Assembly: GCA_018648945.1 (NCBI GenBank)
Contig: JABGQJ010000013.1
Span: forward strand, 1 to 27,900
Source: Victivallales bacterium
Lineage (GTDB): Bacteria > Verrucomicrobiota > Lentisphaeria > Oligosphaerales > Lenti-02
Direction of reading: 5' to 3'
DNA length: 27,900 bases
The number at the start of each line of letters is the position of its first letter. Within the stretch, counting starts at the first letter, position 1. Below, piece after piece: positions 1 to 7,850 of this stretch. The notes under the pieces are model-generated. The model was given only the letters and a program-made list of their open reading frames with translations. It was not told the DNA's origin and did not search any database. The position numbers and the translations under genes are program-made.

Positions 1-73
1 CCAGCTCTTGCAGTCCCTCTTCAGGCATGTCCGCGGCACGGTCGGGAGAAGGTTGGCCAGTGGTCTCCGTCAT
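1..73 (-). CDS. 5' end of an unidentified gene, cut by the window edge
   Basis: An ATG at 73 (minus strand) opens a frame that runs off the left edge after 24 codons without a stop. The visible residues begin MTETTGQPSPDRAAD and continue acidic and glutamine-rich, with no signal peptide or membrane segment. It lies 74 bases downstream of the radical SAM gene on the same strand, so it could be cotranscribed with it. There is no clear Shine-Dalgarno sequence just upstream. Too little is visible to name a family; it may be a short peptide or a full protein. Confidence 0.35.
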   Translation of the reverse strand, partial: MTETTGQPSPDRAADMPEEGLQEL

Positions 74-116
74 ACTGGGAACATACACGGTTCCGGGCCA
101 CAGTGCATGCGGTCGC

Positions 117-141
117 CGACAAGCATGTGACTGGCTTGTCG
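117..141 (-). repeat. 8-bp inverted repeat after the radical SAM gene
   Basis: CGACAAGC at 117-124 and GCTTGTCG at 134-141 form a perfect 8-bp stem with a 9-base loop. It starts six bases after the stop codon of the radical SAM gene on the minus strand. No T-run follows, so it is a weak candidate for an intrinsic terminator; it could be a 3'-end stabiliser or a partial terminator between the two genes. Confidence 0.4.
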
Positions 142-147
142 TCTACT

Positions 148-1173
148 CTACCCGTACACTTCGGCCGGACCGAAGATCTCGGGATGGCTCTGGCGGAGGT
201 GTTGGCGGGCGAGGAAACAGAGGTCGCAGCCTTGGGTGACAGTGGCGGGGAGCTCAAACCCATACTCGTCGCGGGCGAGCAGTGCAAGCCCCAAAGGCCC
301 GTCGGCACAGAGGCATTCCACGAAGGGATTGACGTGCTCAACTGCGCCGGCCAACAACTGGGCGGGACGAATGGTATCGGTCGTGCCGAGAATGATGCCG
401 CAGTTCGTCTGGATGTTGCCATAGGGGTCCACATGGATCTCCCAGATGCCATCGGCTCGGAACTGCTCCAAGCAGCCAGGCAGACCGAGTTGGAGCCGCC
501 AACCAGCCATGGGCAGATTGGGGTCGTCGGGGCCGAATCGGTCGAGGTACTGGGCGAGTCGGCGGCGAGACGTACCCACCATGACCGGAGGATGCGCCCG
601 GACATGCTCGCGCAGCCGGTCCTCGTCCGCAGTAATCTCAGGCAAGGCCATGATCTCCTCGGCGGCGGCACGATTGCCGTAGAAGTTCGCTTCGCCAAAG
701 ATGCGGCAGGTGGCTTCCCTGACCCGTAGGAAGCGTTCGGGTGGCACCGTCTCCTGATGGTAGGGATCGGCCGAGGCGAGGATGCCCCGCATCCCATGTG
801 CGGCAAGGAAGCTCAAGCGCTTCTCGGTGGTGGAATCATCCGTGGCGAAACTGCAGTTGGTCTCGATGAAGTAGGGCGCGTTTCCCTCCCCATGGGCCAA
901 GCGGATGCCTTCGGACAGATTGTCCCAGTACATCATGGCCTCGCCACCAGCGACATGGACCACTCGCCCCGTCTCGTGCAGCATCGCCAAGACGTCGGCC
1001 AGCTGGCGGGGCGACATGACCGCTTCCGGCAGGTCGGTCCGACACCCAAAGCAGCAATGCCGGCAGGCGATCGTACACCGATAGGTGAACAGCACCCCCG
1101 CCACATACCGTTGCGCCGAGGCGGCGACCACTCCGACTTCATCGATCAAAGCATCGAGTTCCGCGCTACGCAT
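148..1173 (-). CDS. Radical SAM protein with a SPASM-like C-terminal cysteine region
   Basis: A 341-aa predicted radical SAM enzyme. The CX3CX2C motif that binds the [4Fe-4S] cluster and S-adenosylmethionine is visible at Cys33, Cys37 and Cys40 (CTIACRHC), followed by Cys41 and Cys44. A glycine-rich HVAGGEAMMY segment follows, where radical SAM proteins carry their GGEP-like strand. The C-terminal part has a HVDPYGNIQTNCG stretch and five cysteines (about 258, 287, 289, 316, 319), resembling SPASM/twitch auxiliary-cluster regions. The start is placed at 1173 because GGGAG lies 10 bases before it; an in-frame ATG at 1266 would overlap the divergent GH4 gene and adds only low-quality sequence. 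The substrate is unknown. Peptide modification is one possibility given the SPASM-like tail, but no precursor is proven. Confidence 0.85.
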   Translation of the reverse strand: MRSAELDALIDEVGVVAASAQRYVAGVLFTYRCTIACRHCCFGCRTDLPEAVMSPRQLADVLAMLHETGRVVHVAGGEAMMYWDNLSEGIRLAHGEGNAPYFIETNCSFATDDSTTEKRLSFLAAHGMRGILASADPYHQETVPPERFLRVREATCRIFGEANFYGNRAAAEEIMALPEITADEDRLREHVRAHPPVMVGTSRRRLAQYLDRFGPDDPNLPMAGWRLQLGLPGCLEQFRADGIWEIHVDPYGNIQTNCGIILGTTDTIRPAQLLAGAVEHVNPFVECLCADGPLGLALLARDEYGFELPATVTQGCDLCFLARQHLRQSHPEIFGPAEVYG

Positions 1174-1286
1174 ATCGGTCAAGCTCCCATATTGTCCTAC
1201 GGCCGGCAAGACTATACCGCACCACTTGCCCCTCGACAGCAATGACGGCAGAGTATTGGCGACCAACCAACCGGAGGAACGCAGCC
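1174..1286. promoter_or_regulatory. Divergent intergenic region between radical SAM and GH4 genes
   Basis: The 113-base spacer must hold the promoters of both divergent genes. On the minus strand a TATAGT hexamer (1210-1215) is a fair -10 element, but no good -35 lies at the right distance. On the plus strand TTGTCC (1192-1197) and TATACC (1213-1218) are 15 bases apart, which is short. Each gene has its own ribosome-binding site at its edge. The promoter assignment is tentative. Confidence 0.3.
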
Positions 1287-2651
1287 ATGCCAGAACGCAA
1301 AATCGTGTGTCTCGGGGCCGGGAGCCTGTATTTCCGACGGGCGATCGCGGATCTTCTGATGAGCCAGGATCTGAGCGGGTCGGAGATCGTCCTGTACGAC
1401 TTGGTCCACGAGAAGTCCGAGCGCGTGGCCAGGATGGGGCAGCGACTCGCCGCCGAGGCGGGTACCGGCTTCCGGGTCCGCGCGGCCCGGGAACTCGCCG
1501 ATGCCGTGGACGGGGCTGACTACGCCATCTCCTCCATCGGGGGCAGCGGGGCGGGCATCACACCGCGCGTCTACATGTCCCATCACCACCTGGAAGATGT
1601 CCGGATCGGGGCCAAGTACGGGGTTCAACAGATTATCGCCGACACCTGTGGCCCCGGCGCAATGATGATGGCCTTCCGGGCCATTCCCGCCTATATCGAG
1701 ATCTGCCGCGAGATGGAGAAGCGCTGCCCGCAGGCCATGCTCTTCAACCATTCGAACCCCATGGCCGTGCTCTGTCGCGCCATGCGCAAATACACCGACA
1801 TCCAGGTGGTCGGTGTCTGCCACGGCGTGCAGGGGGGCATCATGGAGATTGCCGGCATCCTCGACCGGAAGCCGGACCAGCTCGACTGCCTCTGGATTGG
1901 CACCAACCACTACTACTGGCTGACCCGGGTCGCGCATCTGGGGCAGGATCTGTATCCCGAGCTCTGGCGCCGGGTCCGCGAACGAGACGTCCCCGCAGGA
2001 CAGCAGATGAGCCACAGGCTGTCGGCCATCCATGGCCACCGCATCCTCTATGCGCCGGACGACCACATCATCGAGTTCTACCCCTTCCTAGCTCAGGTGA
2101 AGAATGGCGTGGACGCCCTGCCTTACGCCTTGGCGGCGGACGCCAAGGAGCACTTCCCCGTGGATGGCGCCTCGGTGCCCAAGGGCGAGCCTTCCCCCGA
2201 AGTGCGGGCCCAGTTCTTCGGCGAATACCAGAAGTTGCTCGACGCCACATCGCTTCCCAACGGGCCTTCCGACCCCCTGACCGGGGAAGGCATCGCCGCT
2301 GTGATCGGGGCCATTGCCACGGGCCGGAGACAGCTCTGCATCGCCAATCTGGCCAATCAGGGCTGCATCCCCAATCTGCCCGCCCATGCCGAAGTCGAAG
2401 TGGAAGCAGTGACCGATTCGTGCGGCATTCGCGGCCTACACATGGGCGAGGCGCCCCTGGCACTCAAAGGCATTCTCGAGAAGCGGTTTGTCTGGCATGA
2501 ACTGGTTGCCGACGCGGGGGTGCAGGGCAGCAGGTCGCTCGCCCTGGAAGCCATGCTGCTCGACGAGATGGCCATCCTGCCCGAGCACGCCGAGGCGATG
2601 CTCGACGAACTGCTGGCCGCCTCCCAAGACCTGCTTCCCCAGTTCCCCTGA
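1287..2651 (+). CDS. Glycoside hydrolase family 4 (NAD- and metal-dependent glycosidase)
   Basis: A 454-aa cytoplasmic GH4 enzyme. GH4 members cleave alpha- or beta-glycosides by a redox-assisted elimination using NAD+ and a divalent metal such as Mn2+. The N-terminal Rossmann fold shows KIVCLGAGS at 5-13 and an acidic end to strand 2 (YD at 37-38). The family signature NHSNP is at 154-158. The metal-binding Cys is in CHG at 178-180 and the His in GTNH at 205-208. The CHG form is closer to alpha-galactosidase, alpha-glucosidase or galacturonidase members than to the phospho-glycosidases, but substrate cannot be assigned. The ATG at 1287 has GGAGG 9 bases upstream; an in-frame ATG at 1242 lacks this. 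It stands alone on the plus strand and converges on the GH-A gene across 47 bases with only a weak hairpin (2677-2687). Confidence 0.92.
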   Translation: MPERKIVCLGAGSLYFRRAIADLLMSQDLSGSEIVLYDLVHEKSERVARMGQRLAAEAGTGFRVRAARELADAVDGADYAISSIGGSGAGITPRVYMSHHHLEDVRIGAKYGVQQIIADTCGPGAMMMAFRAIPAYIEICREMEKRCPQAMLFNHSNPMAVLCRAMRKYTDIQVVGVCHGVQGGIMEIAGILDRKPDQLDCLWIGTNHYYWLTRVAHLGQDLYPELWRRVRERDVPAGQQMSHRLSAIHGHRILYAPDDHIIEFYPFLAQVKNGVDALPYALAADAKEHFPVDGASVPKGEPSPEVRAQFFGEYQKLLDATSLPNGPSDPLTGEGIAAVIGAIATGRRQLCIANLANQGCIPNLPAHAEVEVEAVTDSCGIRGLHMGEAPLALKGILEKRFVWHELVADAGVQGSRSLALEAMLLDEMAILPEHAEAMLDELLAASQDLLPQFP

Positions 2652-2698
2652 TCACGCCACGCTCTGGTGCATTCCGGGTTGCCAACCGCTGGCGTCTG

Positions 2699-4777
2699 CT
2701 ACTTGCTGGCGTTCCCAGACTGGTCCACCGCCACCACTCGGTAGCGGTCGTCGAGGGCACCATCCGGGTCCCGGAGACTGGTGGCGATGGTGGAGCCGAC
2801 CTGCTTCCAGGCGGCCCCCTGCGCGCGATACACTCGGTAGTAGCACAGATCCGCCGCATCCACCGGGTGCCAGGAGACGCGCGCGCCCTTGGCAGACGGG
2901 GCCACAGACACCCCAACGACGACCGGCGGCAACTCGCTCTCGTAGGCACTGGTCAACAGGATCTGGCTCATTGCCGGCAGCGCCACTTCGAGGCGGGGGC
3001 CATCTGCAGCGGCCAGGGCGTCCGGCTCGGGCAGATCGCCGAAGGGATGGTGGGGTGGCCGGTGCGGATCGTAGACATAGCGCCGCAGTGGCCGACCTGG
3101 TTGCCGACCCAGATCCAGCTCGATGCGGACCTGTTCGGGGTTCCGGTTCACCAGCACAACCGTCAATGCTCCATCGCTCTCCCGAGCCAGAGCAGCCACT
3201 CGCACAAGAGGATCGTTTGAGGCGACACGCAGAACCCTTCCGGGCCCGCGCAGATACTTGGTGAGCAAGCCATAGGAATAATAGTGAGGGCGGGTGGAGT
3301 AGTCCGTGCCGGCCCACTTGAAAAGCCCCCACTTGTTTTGGTAGTTGCTCCGGTACTCGTCCGGGAAGTCGGCGAAGGTCCAGTTTCCCAGGGCATAGAC
3401 GCCGGCATTCAGCGCCGCGATGACTGCCTCGGCAAGCTGGATGGCGACGAACGGCTCTTCCTCCGTCCCCCAGTAGATGCAGGCGTCGTTGCGCTTCCCC
3501 TTCACCGTGTTCCGGGCCTGCTTGGCGCCGAACTCGCCGATGATGAAGTCCTTTCCCTTGGCACGCGCAATCCCCGTCGCCCAGTCCAGCCGCTGGCGGA
3601 ACCAGGGCTGGAAGTTGGCATCCGCAAGGGCGTATTCGTTGATGTAGTGGTGCCCTCCGTAGACGGCGGTGATGTCGTCCATGTTCCTGGCCGCCCACTC
3701 GATGGTGTGCCAACTGGCGCTGGGCGCGGCATCCGTGGCCAGTAGCCCAACCGGCAGTTTGCGGGCCGAGAACTCGTCTGCGAAGGCCTGATGGTAGGCG
3801 CGGAACTTGGGCAGATCGCTCCGCAAGCTGCCCCAGCTCTTGAGAGACAGCTCATTGGTGAGGCAGAAGGTCTTCAGATTGGTGCAGCCTTGTTCGACCA
3901 CGAAGTACTCCAGCATGTCCGCAACCCGCTTGGCATAGGCCTGGCGGCTCGCTTCCGTGGGGCAATCCGGTGGCCCCCACGTGGTCAGGTAGACCTCTGT
4001 TCCGGTGCGCCTCCAGACCTTCATCTGCTCCGCCACGTAGGCCATCTTGGCCTCATCCCAGGACCAACTGTGGGTAACCCGCGCAAAGGATGGATTGAGT
4101 TCCCGCCAGCGTTTCAGGATGACCTCATTCAGATGTGCGGGCGTGGTTTCGTGGCAATGGTAGAACACATGGTACCCCACCCCGCCAAAGCGGGAATGGA
4201 TCACGTCCTGCGGCGACACCCGCACGGTCCGTTGGCCGCCCGCAAACGGCTGAATGCCACGGCCGATGCGCTCCACCCGCACGTTGTCGAACCACGCCGT
4301 GCCTTGGGCATGGAGGATCAGCGAGACACGCATGGTGGTGGCCCCCCGGGGGAAGGTCGCGTTGGGCACGTTCAGTGTTTCCCACCCCTTGGCTCCGTTG
4401 GCCTTGCCCGTCTGGCTGTGGGCGATCCCAACCCGTCTGCCCCCCTGCAGAAACTCCAGGGCCAGGTACGCCCCCGGATCCTGCGACACGCCCTCTCCTC
4501 GCACGTCCACCTTGACACGGAAGCGGTCGCCAGCAGCAATCCCCGCCCGGAAGTCCCGGTAGAACTGCGGGTAGTTCGGTTTGCCGCCGGGGCCGACCTG
4601 GATCTCAAGGCAGCGCTTCCCCGTCCGTCCCTCACCTGCAGGCTTGGCGAACTCCGCCTGCCCTCGCGTCCGCCACGCACCCAGATCCGCTGAATCCCAC
4701 GACGCAATCATCTCAGCTCCGGAACCAAGCCCGGGGACAAGGGAGAGGGCGACGGCAACAGCAGCGATCCGATGCAT
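2699..4777 (-). CDS. Secreted clan GH-A glycoside hydrolase with N-terminal jelly-roll and C-terminal FN3-like domain
   Basis: A 692-aa predicted secreted glycosidase. Residues 1-21 are a Sec signal peptide ending GLGSGA. Residues about 25-170 look like a carbohydrate-binding jelly roll (AWFDNVRVERI). The catalytic part, about 190-520, has the TNE motif with the likely acid/base Glu309 after a beta-strand, and IIGEFGA with the likely nucleophile Glu415; this spacing is typical of clan GH-A (GH39, GH5, GH30-like). A C-terminal beta-sandwich of GH-A accessory type follows, then an FN3-like module (VSWHPVDAADLCYYRVYR). The start at 4777 has AGGAGG 6 bases upstream. It is the last gene of the minus-strand cluster, 54 bases after yceH. 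Substrate is not deducible; a plant or algal polysaccharide or the cell's own exopolysaccharide is possible. Confidence 0.82.
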   Translation of the reverse strand: MHRIAAVAVALSLVPGLGSGAEMIASWDSADLGAWRTRGQAEFAKPAGEGRTGKRCLEIQVGPGGKPNYPQFYRDFRAGIAAGDRFRVKVDVRGEGVSQDPGAYLALEFLQGGRRVGIAHSQTGKANGAKGWETLNVPNATFPRGATTMRVSLILHAQGTAWFDNVRVERIGRGIQPFAGGQRTVRVSPQDVIHSRFGGVGYHVFYHCHETTPAHLNEVILKRWRELNPSFARVTHSWSWDEAKMAYVAEQMKVWRRTGTEVYLTTWGPPDCPTEASRQAYAKRVADMLEYFVVEQGCTNLKTFCLTNELSLKSWGSLRSDLPKFRAYHQAFADEFSARKLPVGLLATDAAPSASWHTIEWAARNMDDITAVYGGHHYINEYALADANFQPWFRQRLDWATGIARAKGKDFIIGEFGAKQARNTVKGKRNDACIYWGTEEEPFVAIQLAEAVIAALNAGVYALGNWTFADFPDEYRSNYQNKWGLFKWAGTDYSTRPHYYSYGLLTKYLRGPGRVLRVASNDPLVRVAALARESDGALTVVLVNRNPEQVRIELDLGRQPGRPLRRYVYDPHRPPHHPFGDLPEPDALAAADGPRLEVALPAMSQILLTSAYESELPPVVVGVSVAPSAKGARVSWHPVDAADLCYYRVYRAQGAAWKQVGSTIATSLRDPDGALDDRYRVVAVDQSGNASK

Positions 4778-4831
4778 AGGGTGCCTCCTGAAGACGACGG
4801 GCAGTGTCACGTATCTCCGGGGTGTTCGCGA

Positions 4832-5500
4832 TCACTCGAACTGCTCGCGGAACAACTGCAGCTCGGCGCGGACCTCGGCCAGTTCCCGCTTTAGGTCCTC
4901 GATGGCGGTCTCCATGGCAATCAGACGCCCTTCCTCCGCCTCCAGCTCGAGCCGGGCGCTCTCGACAGGCGCGGGCATATCGACCGGGTCGCAGCGTTCG
5001 GGCATGCCCTCGAACAGGTGCATGTAGCGGGGCTCGCGACTGCCTGGCTGGACGGGGAGTTGCACGACAAACGGGCCCTTCTCGTGCCCAACCAAGCTGC
5101 CCAGGACCTTCTCGACCTCGCCGGGCGACGAGAAGGAGCAGAGGCGGCTCGTGCGGCCCTTGAGTTCACCGGCGGTTTGAGCGCCTCGCAGCAGAAGCAC
5201 GCAAATGAGCCCGCGTTGCTCCTCGGTGAACTCGAACTGCTCGGCGAGCCGATGTTCGTACTTGGGAACCCGCCCCCCCGCCACATGATGCAGGATGGAG
5301 AGCTTCTTCTCCCGCAATTGGTCCAAGGCGCGCAGGACCGTCTTGTCATCGTAGCCGACCACCGGGTGGCGGTTGCTCCTCTGGCTGCAAGCGCTGGTCA
5401 GGGCGTTCAGGGTCAAGGGATAGTAGTCGGGAGTGGTGATCTCTTTCTCAAGCATGCACCCCAACACGCGCGCTTCCGCCGCGCTCAGCACGATATCCAT
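4832..5500 (-). CDS. yceH: YceH/UPF0502 (DUF480) protein
   Basis: A 222-aa protein of the YceH family, close to the usual length of about 215. The family hallmark is clear at the N-terminus: residues 7-20 (AAEARVLGCMLEKE) followed by TTPDYYPLTLNAL and then ACSQRSNRHPV. The family is built of two winged-helix domains (about 1-85 and 90-170), suggesting nucleic-acid or protein binding; its cellular role is not established. The C-terminal 45 residues are a Glu-rich coiled coil. The start at 5500 is supported by AAGGAG 9 bases upstream; the frame stays open for about 100 codons further but that part reads through the neighbouring gene. It sits 19 bases after the secreted protein gene and 54 before the GH-A gene, so it is probably cotranscribed with them. 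Confidence 0.93.
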   Translation of the reverse strand: MDIVLSAAEARVLGCMLEKEITTPDYYPLTLNALTSACSQRSNRHPVVGYDDKTVLRALDQLREKKLSILHHVAGGRVPKYEHRLAEQFEFTEEQRGLICVLLLRGAQTAGELKGRTSRLCSFSSPGEVEKVLGSLVGHEKGPFVVQLPVQPGSREPRYMHLFEGMPERCDPVDMPAPVESARLELEAEEGRLIAMETAIEDLKRELAEVRAELQLFREQFE

Positions 5501-5519
5501 GCGGTCGAACTCCTTGGGC

Positions 5520-6662
5520 CTACTTGGCCCCCTTCTTGGTCGAGGGCTTCTTGACGGGATCGAGGCTGACGGCGAGGACCACGGGGACCGCCGCGTCACC
5601 GGGGCTCCGGAACCTAAGATGGGCAATTTGCGCATCCGGATGGGGCAGAGGCCATTGGCTGACGCCGACGCCCAGCTTGCCCTGGCCGCGTTTCCCGGTC
5701 CACCCCAGTTGCCAGTTGGGGGCATCGGCCGGGACATCAAAGCGCCCCACGTCAACGCCTTCACGAACGGTGATGGTGTGGGTTCTGCCGTCGCCATAGG
5801 TCACATCCACGAAGAGGCACGCGCGCTTGCTCGCGGGGTCGGACCAAGCGGCGGTGTGAAGCAGAAACAGGCCCTTGGCTTTGGCCTTGACAGGAGCGAC
5901 CGCCAGAGTCCTGGCCGGTAACTCCGGGCGCTCCCTCCCAGCCAGAACGATACAGGAGCGACCATAGGCCTCGCTGTCGGCCATGACGTAGAAGTCCACG
6001 CCGCCGAACTTGACATCGCCTCCCGGGAAGGCGCGGAGATCCATGTCCCCCGCATCCAGAAAGCCGCCGTAACCACGTTTCTGGCTGATGTCCTGGCGAC
6101 AGGTGTTGGTAACGTTCTCGAGATTGACACAGATCTGGTCCTTGACTCCATCATCGACAACGAGACTGTCGTAGTAGACAACCCCATCGCCGCTCTGGAT
6201 GCCCAGGTCGAGCTGCACGCTCACGGCGTCATCCGGGACCTCGACGATCATGATCTGGTCGTGCCAATCAGCAGTACCCCGGAAACGCGTGGCGACGTTG
6301 CGCGGAGCCTGCTTCTTGTCCTGGAAACGGATCAGGGCGTGGAGCTTGGCTTCGCAGTAGACCTTGTCACCGCGCACCACGTTGTCGAGCTTGACCTTGG
6401 CGCGGACGATCACCCGCTTGCCCTTCACCGCCGCCAACGGAAGCATGGTGGTGTAATAGGACGTGAGCTTGCCGCGGGCCTCGATTCGGAGGCAGTTCCC
6501 CTTGACCTCGCCGGGGACGATAGTGACCGAACCCTTGCCGCCGACGCCCTTCTTCCAGCCGGGAGCCAGGGCCTCGAAGCCCTCCACGAGAATGGGCGCA
6601 CCCGACGAGGCATGGGCGAGCAGCAAGGCGAAGGAGATCTGGAAGAGTCGTGACCGCAACAT
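5520..6662 (-). CDS. Secreted protein with jelly-roll/carbohydrate-binding-like domains
   Basis: A 380-aa protein with a Sec signal peptide (about 1-22, ending ASSGA). Residues about 23-170 look like a carbohydrate-binding jelly roll: a lysine/glycine-rich beta-rich region ending in VVYYDSLVVDD, as seen in CBM4/9- or CBM16-like folds. Residues about 175-350 form a second beta-rich domain: FGGVDFYVMAD, then LFLLHTAAWSD and DVTYGDGRTHTITVREG. The lysine-rich tail ends PSTKKGAK. No catalytic motif is recognisable, so it is most likely a binding or scaffolding protein rather than an enzyme. GGAGG lies 8 bases before the ATG. The gene is 33 bases after the SGNH esterase and 19 before yceH, which suggests one transcript. 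The exact family is not recognised. Confidence 0.75.
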   Translation of the reverse strand: MLRSRLFQISFALLLAHASSGAPILVEGFEALAPGWKKGVGGKGSVTIVPGEVKGNCLRIEARGKLTSYYTTMLPLAAVKGKRVIVRAKVKLDNVVRGDKVYCEAKLHALIRFQDKKQAPRNVATRFRGTADWHDQIMIVEVPDDAVSVQLDLGIQSGDGVVYYDSLVVDDGVKDQICVNLENVTNTCRQDISQKRGYGGFLDAGDMDLRAFPGGDVKFGGVDFYVMADSEAYGRSCIVLAGRERPELPARTLAVAPVKAKAKGLFLLHTAAWSDPASKRACLFVDVTYGDGRTHTITVREGVDVGRFDVPADAPNWQLGWTGKRGQGKLGVGVSQWPLPHPDAQIAHLRFRSPGDAAVPVVLAVSLDPVKKPSTKKGAK

Positions 6663-6695
6663 GGTGGTGTCCTCCGCAGGGAACGCTGATCCAGA

Positions 6696-7697
6696 CTAGT
6701 TGGTGAGCACCAAGTCCAGAGCTTGCTCGGCGGCATTCACCCCCATGATCTCGTAGCCGGGGCCATTGGGATGGAGATCGTCCGGCAGATAGTCGGCAAC
6801 CAAGTCCTCACCGAAGAGCTTGTGTCCATGCACATAATACAGGTTCTGATCGCCCGCCGCCACAAGCCGGTTCCACGCATCCTCCATCTCCGCGCGCATC
6901 CTGTTCAGGGAGAGGCCCAAGCCGCCCGGAGTGTCTTCCCGAGGCGGGGAGATGATGGGAGACACGAGGATGATGGGGGTGGTCCGGTGCTTCTCGCGGA
7001 TGATCTGGACCATGGCGATGATGGCAGGCTTGTAGGCCCGCAGACCGAGGCTGCCCTGAACATTGATCCCCAGCTTGAGGCTGATAAGGTCGGCGGGCTG
7101 ATCCCGGATCATCAGCCCCACCATGCCATCGATGTGGCATTGGCCCCCGTAGCCTAGGCAGGTGAGATTCAGACTGCGGGCGCGGGCGGCGGTGGCGGGC
7201 CAGGCGCGGGCCGGACTCGTGGCCCCGCCGCAGTGGCTGATCGAGCTGCCGTAGGTGATCCACTTCAGGCGAGGGTCACTAGGCACTCGGAAGCTTGCCA
7301 TGGCCGCGAGGGCCAGGGCGCACAGCTCGACGGTGGCATTGGTTGGCAGCCAGAGCTCGTAGATCTGTTCGCCATCCGGCAAATCACGGAACTCCACAGT
7401 CCCGGCACTGGCTTCGGCAGTGACCGTCTGGAGGATCTCGCCGCCCACAGTCAGGTCAAAGCACCGGGCACCGGCCTGCGGGACGAGATGGAGGGCCAAG
7501 CAGGAGGAGTCCGTGGCGAAGCGCAGACGCACGCCAGCCGCCATCATCGCGCGAGCCTGAATGCCATCTTCGGGTGGAAAAAGCGAGCGCTGCTCGAACG
7601 GCAACCGCCAGGGACGGATCCAGCCATCGCCAGCCTCACAGGAAATGGCCCCCTCGAGCATGCTCTCATCGATCCGGATCAGTTTCTGGTCGCTCAC
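6696..7697 (-). CDS. SGNH/GDSL-type hydrolase (carbohydrate esterase-like)
   Basis: A 333-aa protein with an N-terminal beta-sandwich (about 1-140) and a C-terminal SGNH esterase domain. Visible blocks: I, ITYGSSIS with nucleophile Ser152; II, the glycine in LGYGGQ near 185; III, LGIN with Asn212; V, DDLHPNG with Asp306 and His309. This two-domain layout is common in carbohydrate esterases that remove acetyl groups from polysaccharides. No signal peptide is evident at the chosen start. That start is GTG at 7697, with AAGGAG 6 bases upstream; the frame is open to an ATG at 7826 but that stretch has no domain content and no ribosome-binding site. It is likely the first gene of the 7697-2699 run. 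Substrate is inferred only from context. Confidence 0.83.
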   Translation of the reverse strand: MSDQKLIRIDESMLEGAISCEAGDGWIRPWRLPFEQRSLFPPEDGIQARAMMAAGVRLRFATDSSCLALHLVPQAGARCFDLTVGGEILQTVTAEASAGTVEFRDLPDGEQIYELWLPTNATVELCALALAAMASFRVPSDPRLKWITYGSSISHCGGATSPARAWPATAARARSLNLTCLGYGGQCHIDGMVGLMIRDQPADLISLKLGINVQGSLGLRAYKPAIIAMVQIIREKHRTTPIILVSPIISPPREDTPGGLGLSLNRMRAEMEDAWNRLVAAGDQNLYYVHGHKLFGEDLVADYLPDDLHPNGPGYEIMGVNAAEQALDLVLTN

Positions 7698-7850
7698 GGT
7701 GTTCTCCTTGTCGCAGGTCGAATTGCGTGTTGCCGCCCCTACCCGCTCGGCATGGATGCAAGGGGATGGAGCTGTCCCATCTGCCAGCATGGACTGCGAA
7801 CGCAGGGCGACGCCCGACTCCCCCATACCCGCCAGACAGGATGCAGTGGA

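Noticed and set aside
1192..1218. TTGTCC and TATACC as the GH4 promoter
   Set aside because: The 15-base spacing and weak hexamers are not enough for a separate call; mentioned only within the divergent region.
1242..1286. An earlier ATG for the GH4 gene
   Set aside because: The ATG at 1287 has GGAGG at a proper distance and begins right at the Rossmann strand as in the family.
2677..2687. GGTT/AACC hairpin between the GH4 and GH-A genes
   Set aside because: A 4-bp stem with no T-run is too weak to be called a terminator.
4770..4790. Nearly identical ribosome-binding leaders (GAGG..GCACCCTATG) before the GH-A and LamG genes
   Set aside because: The shared stretch is short and may be chance; not enough to propose a common regulatory element.
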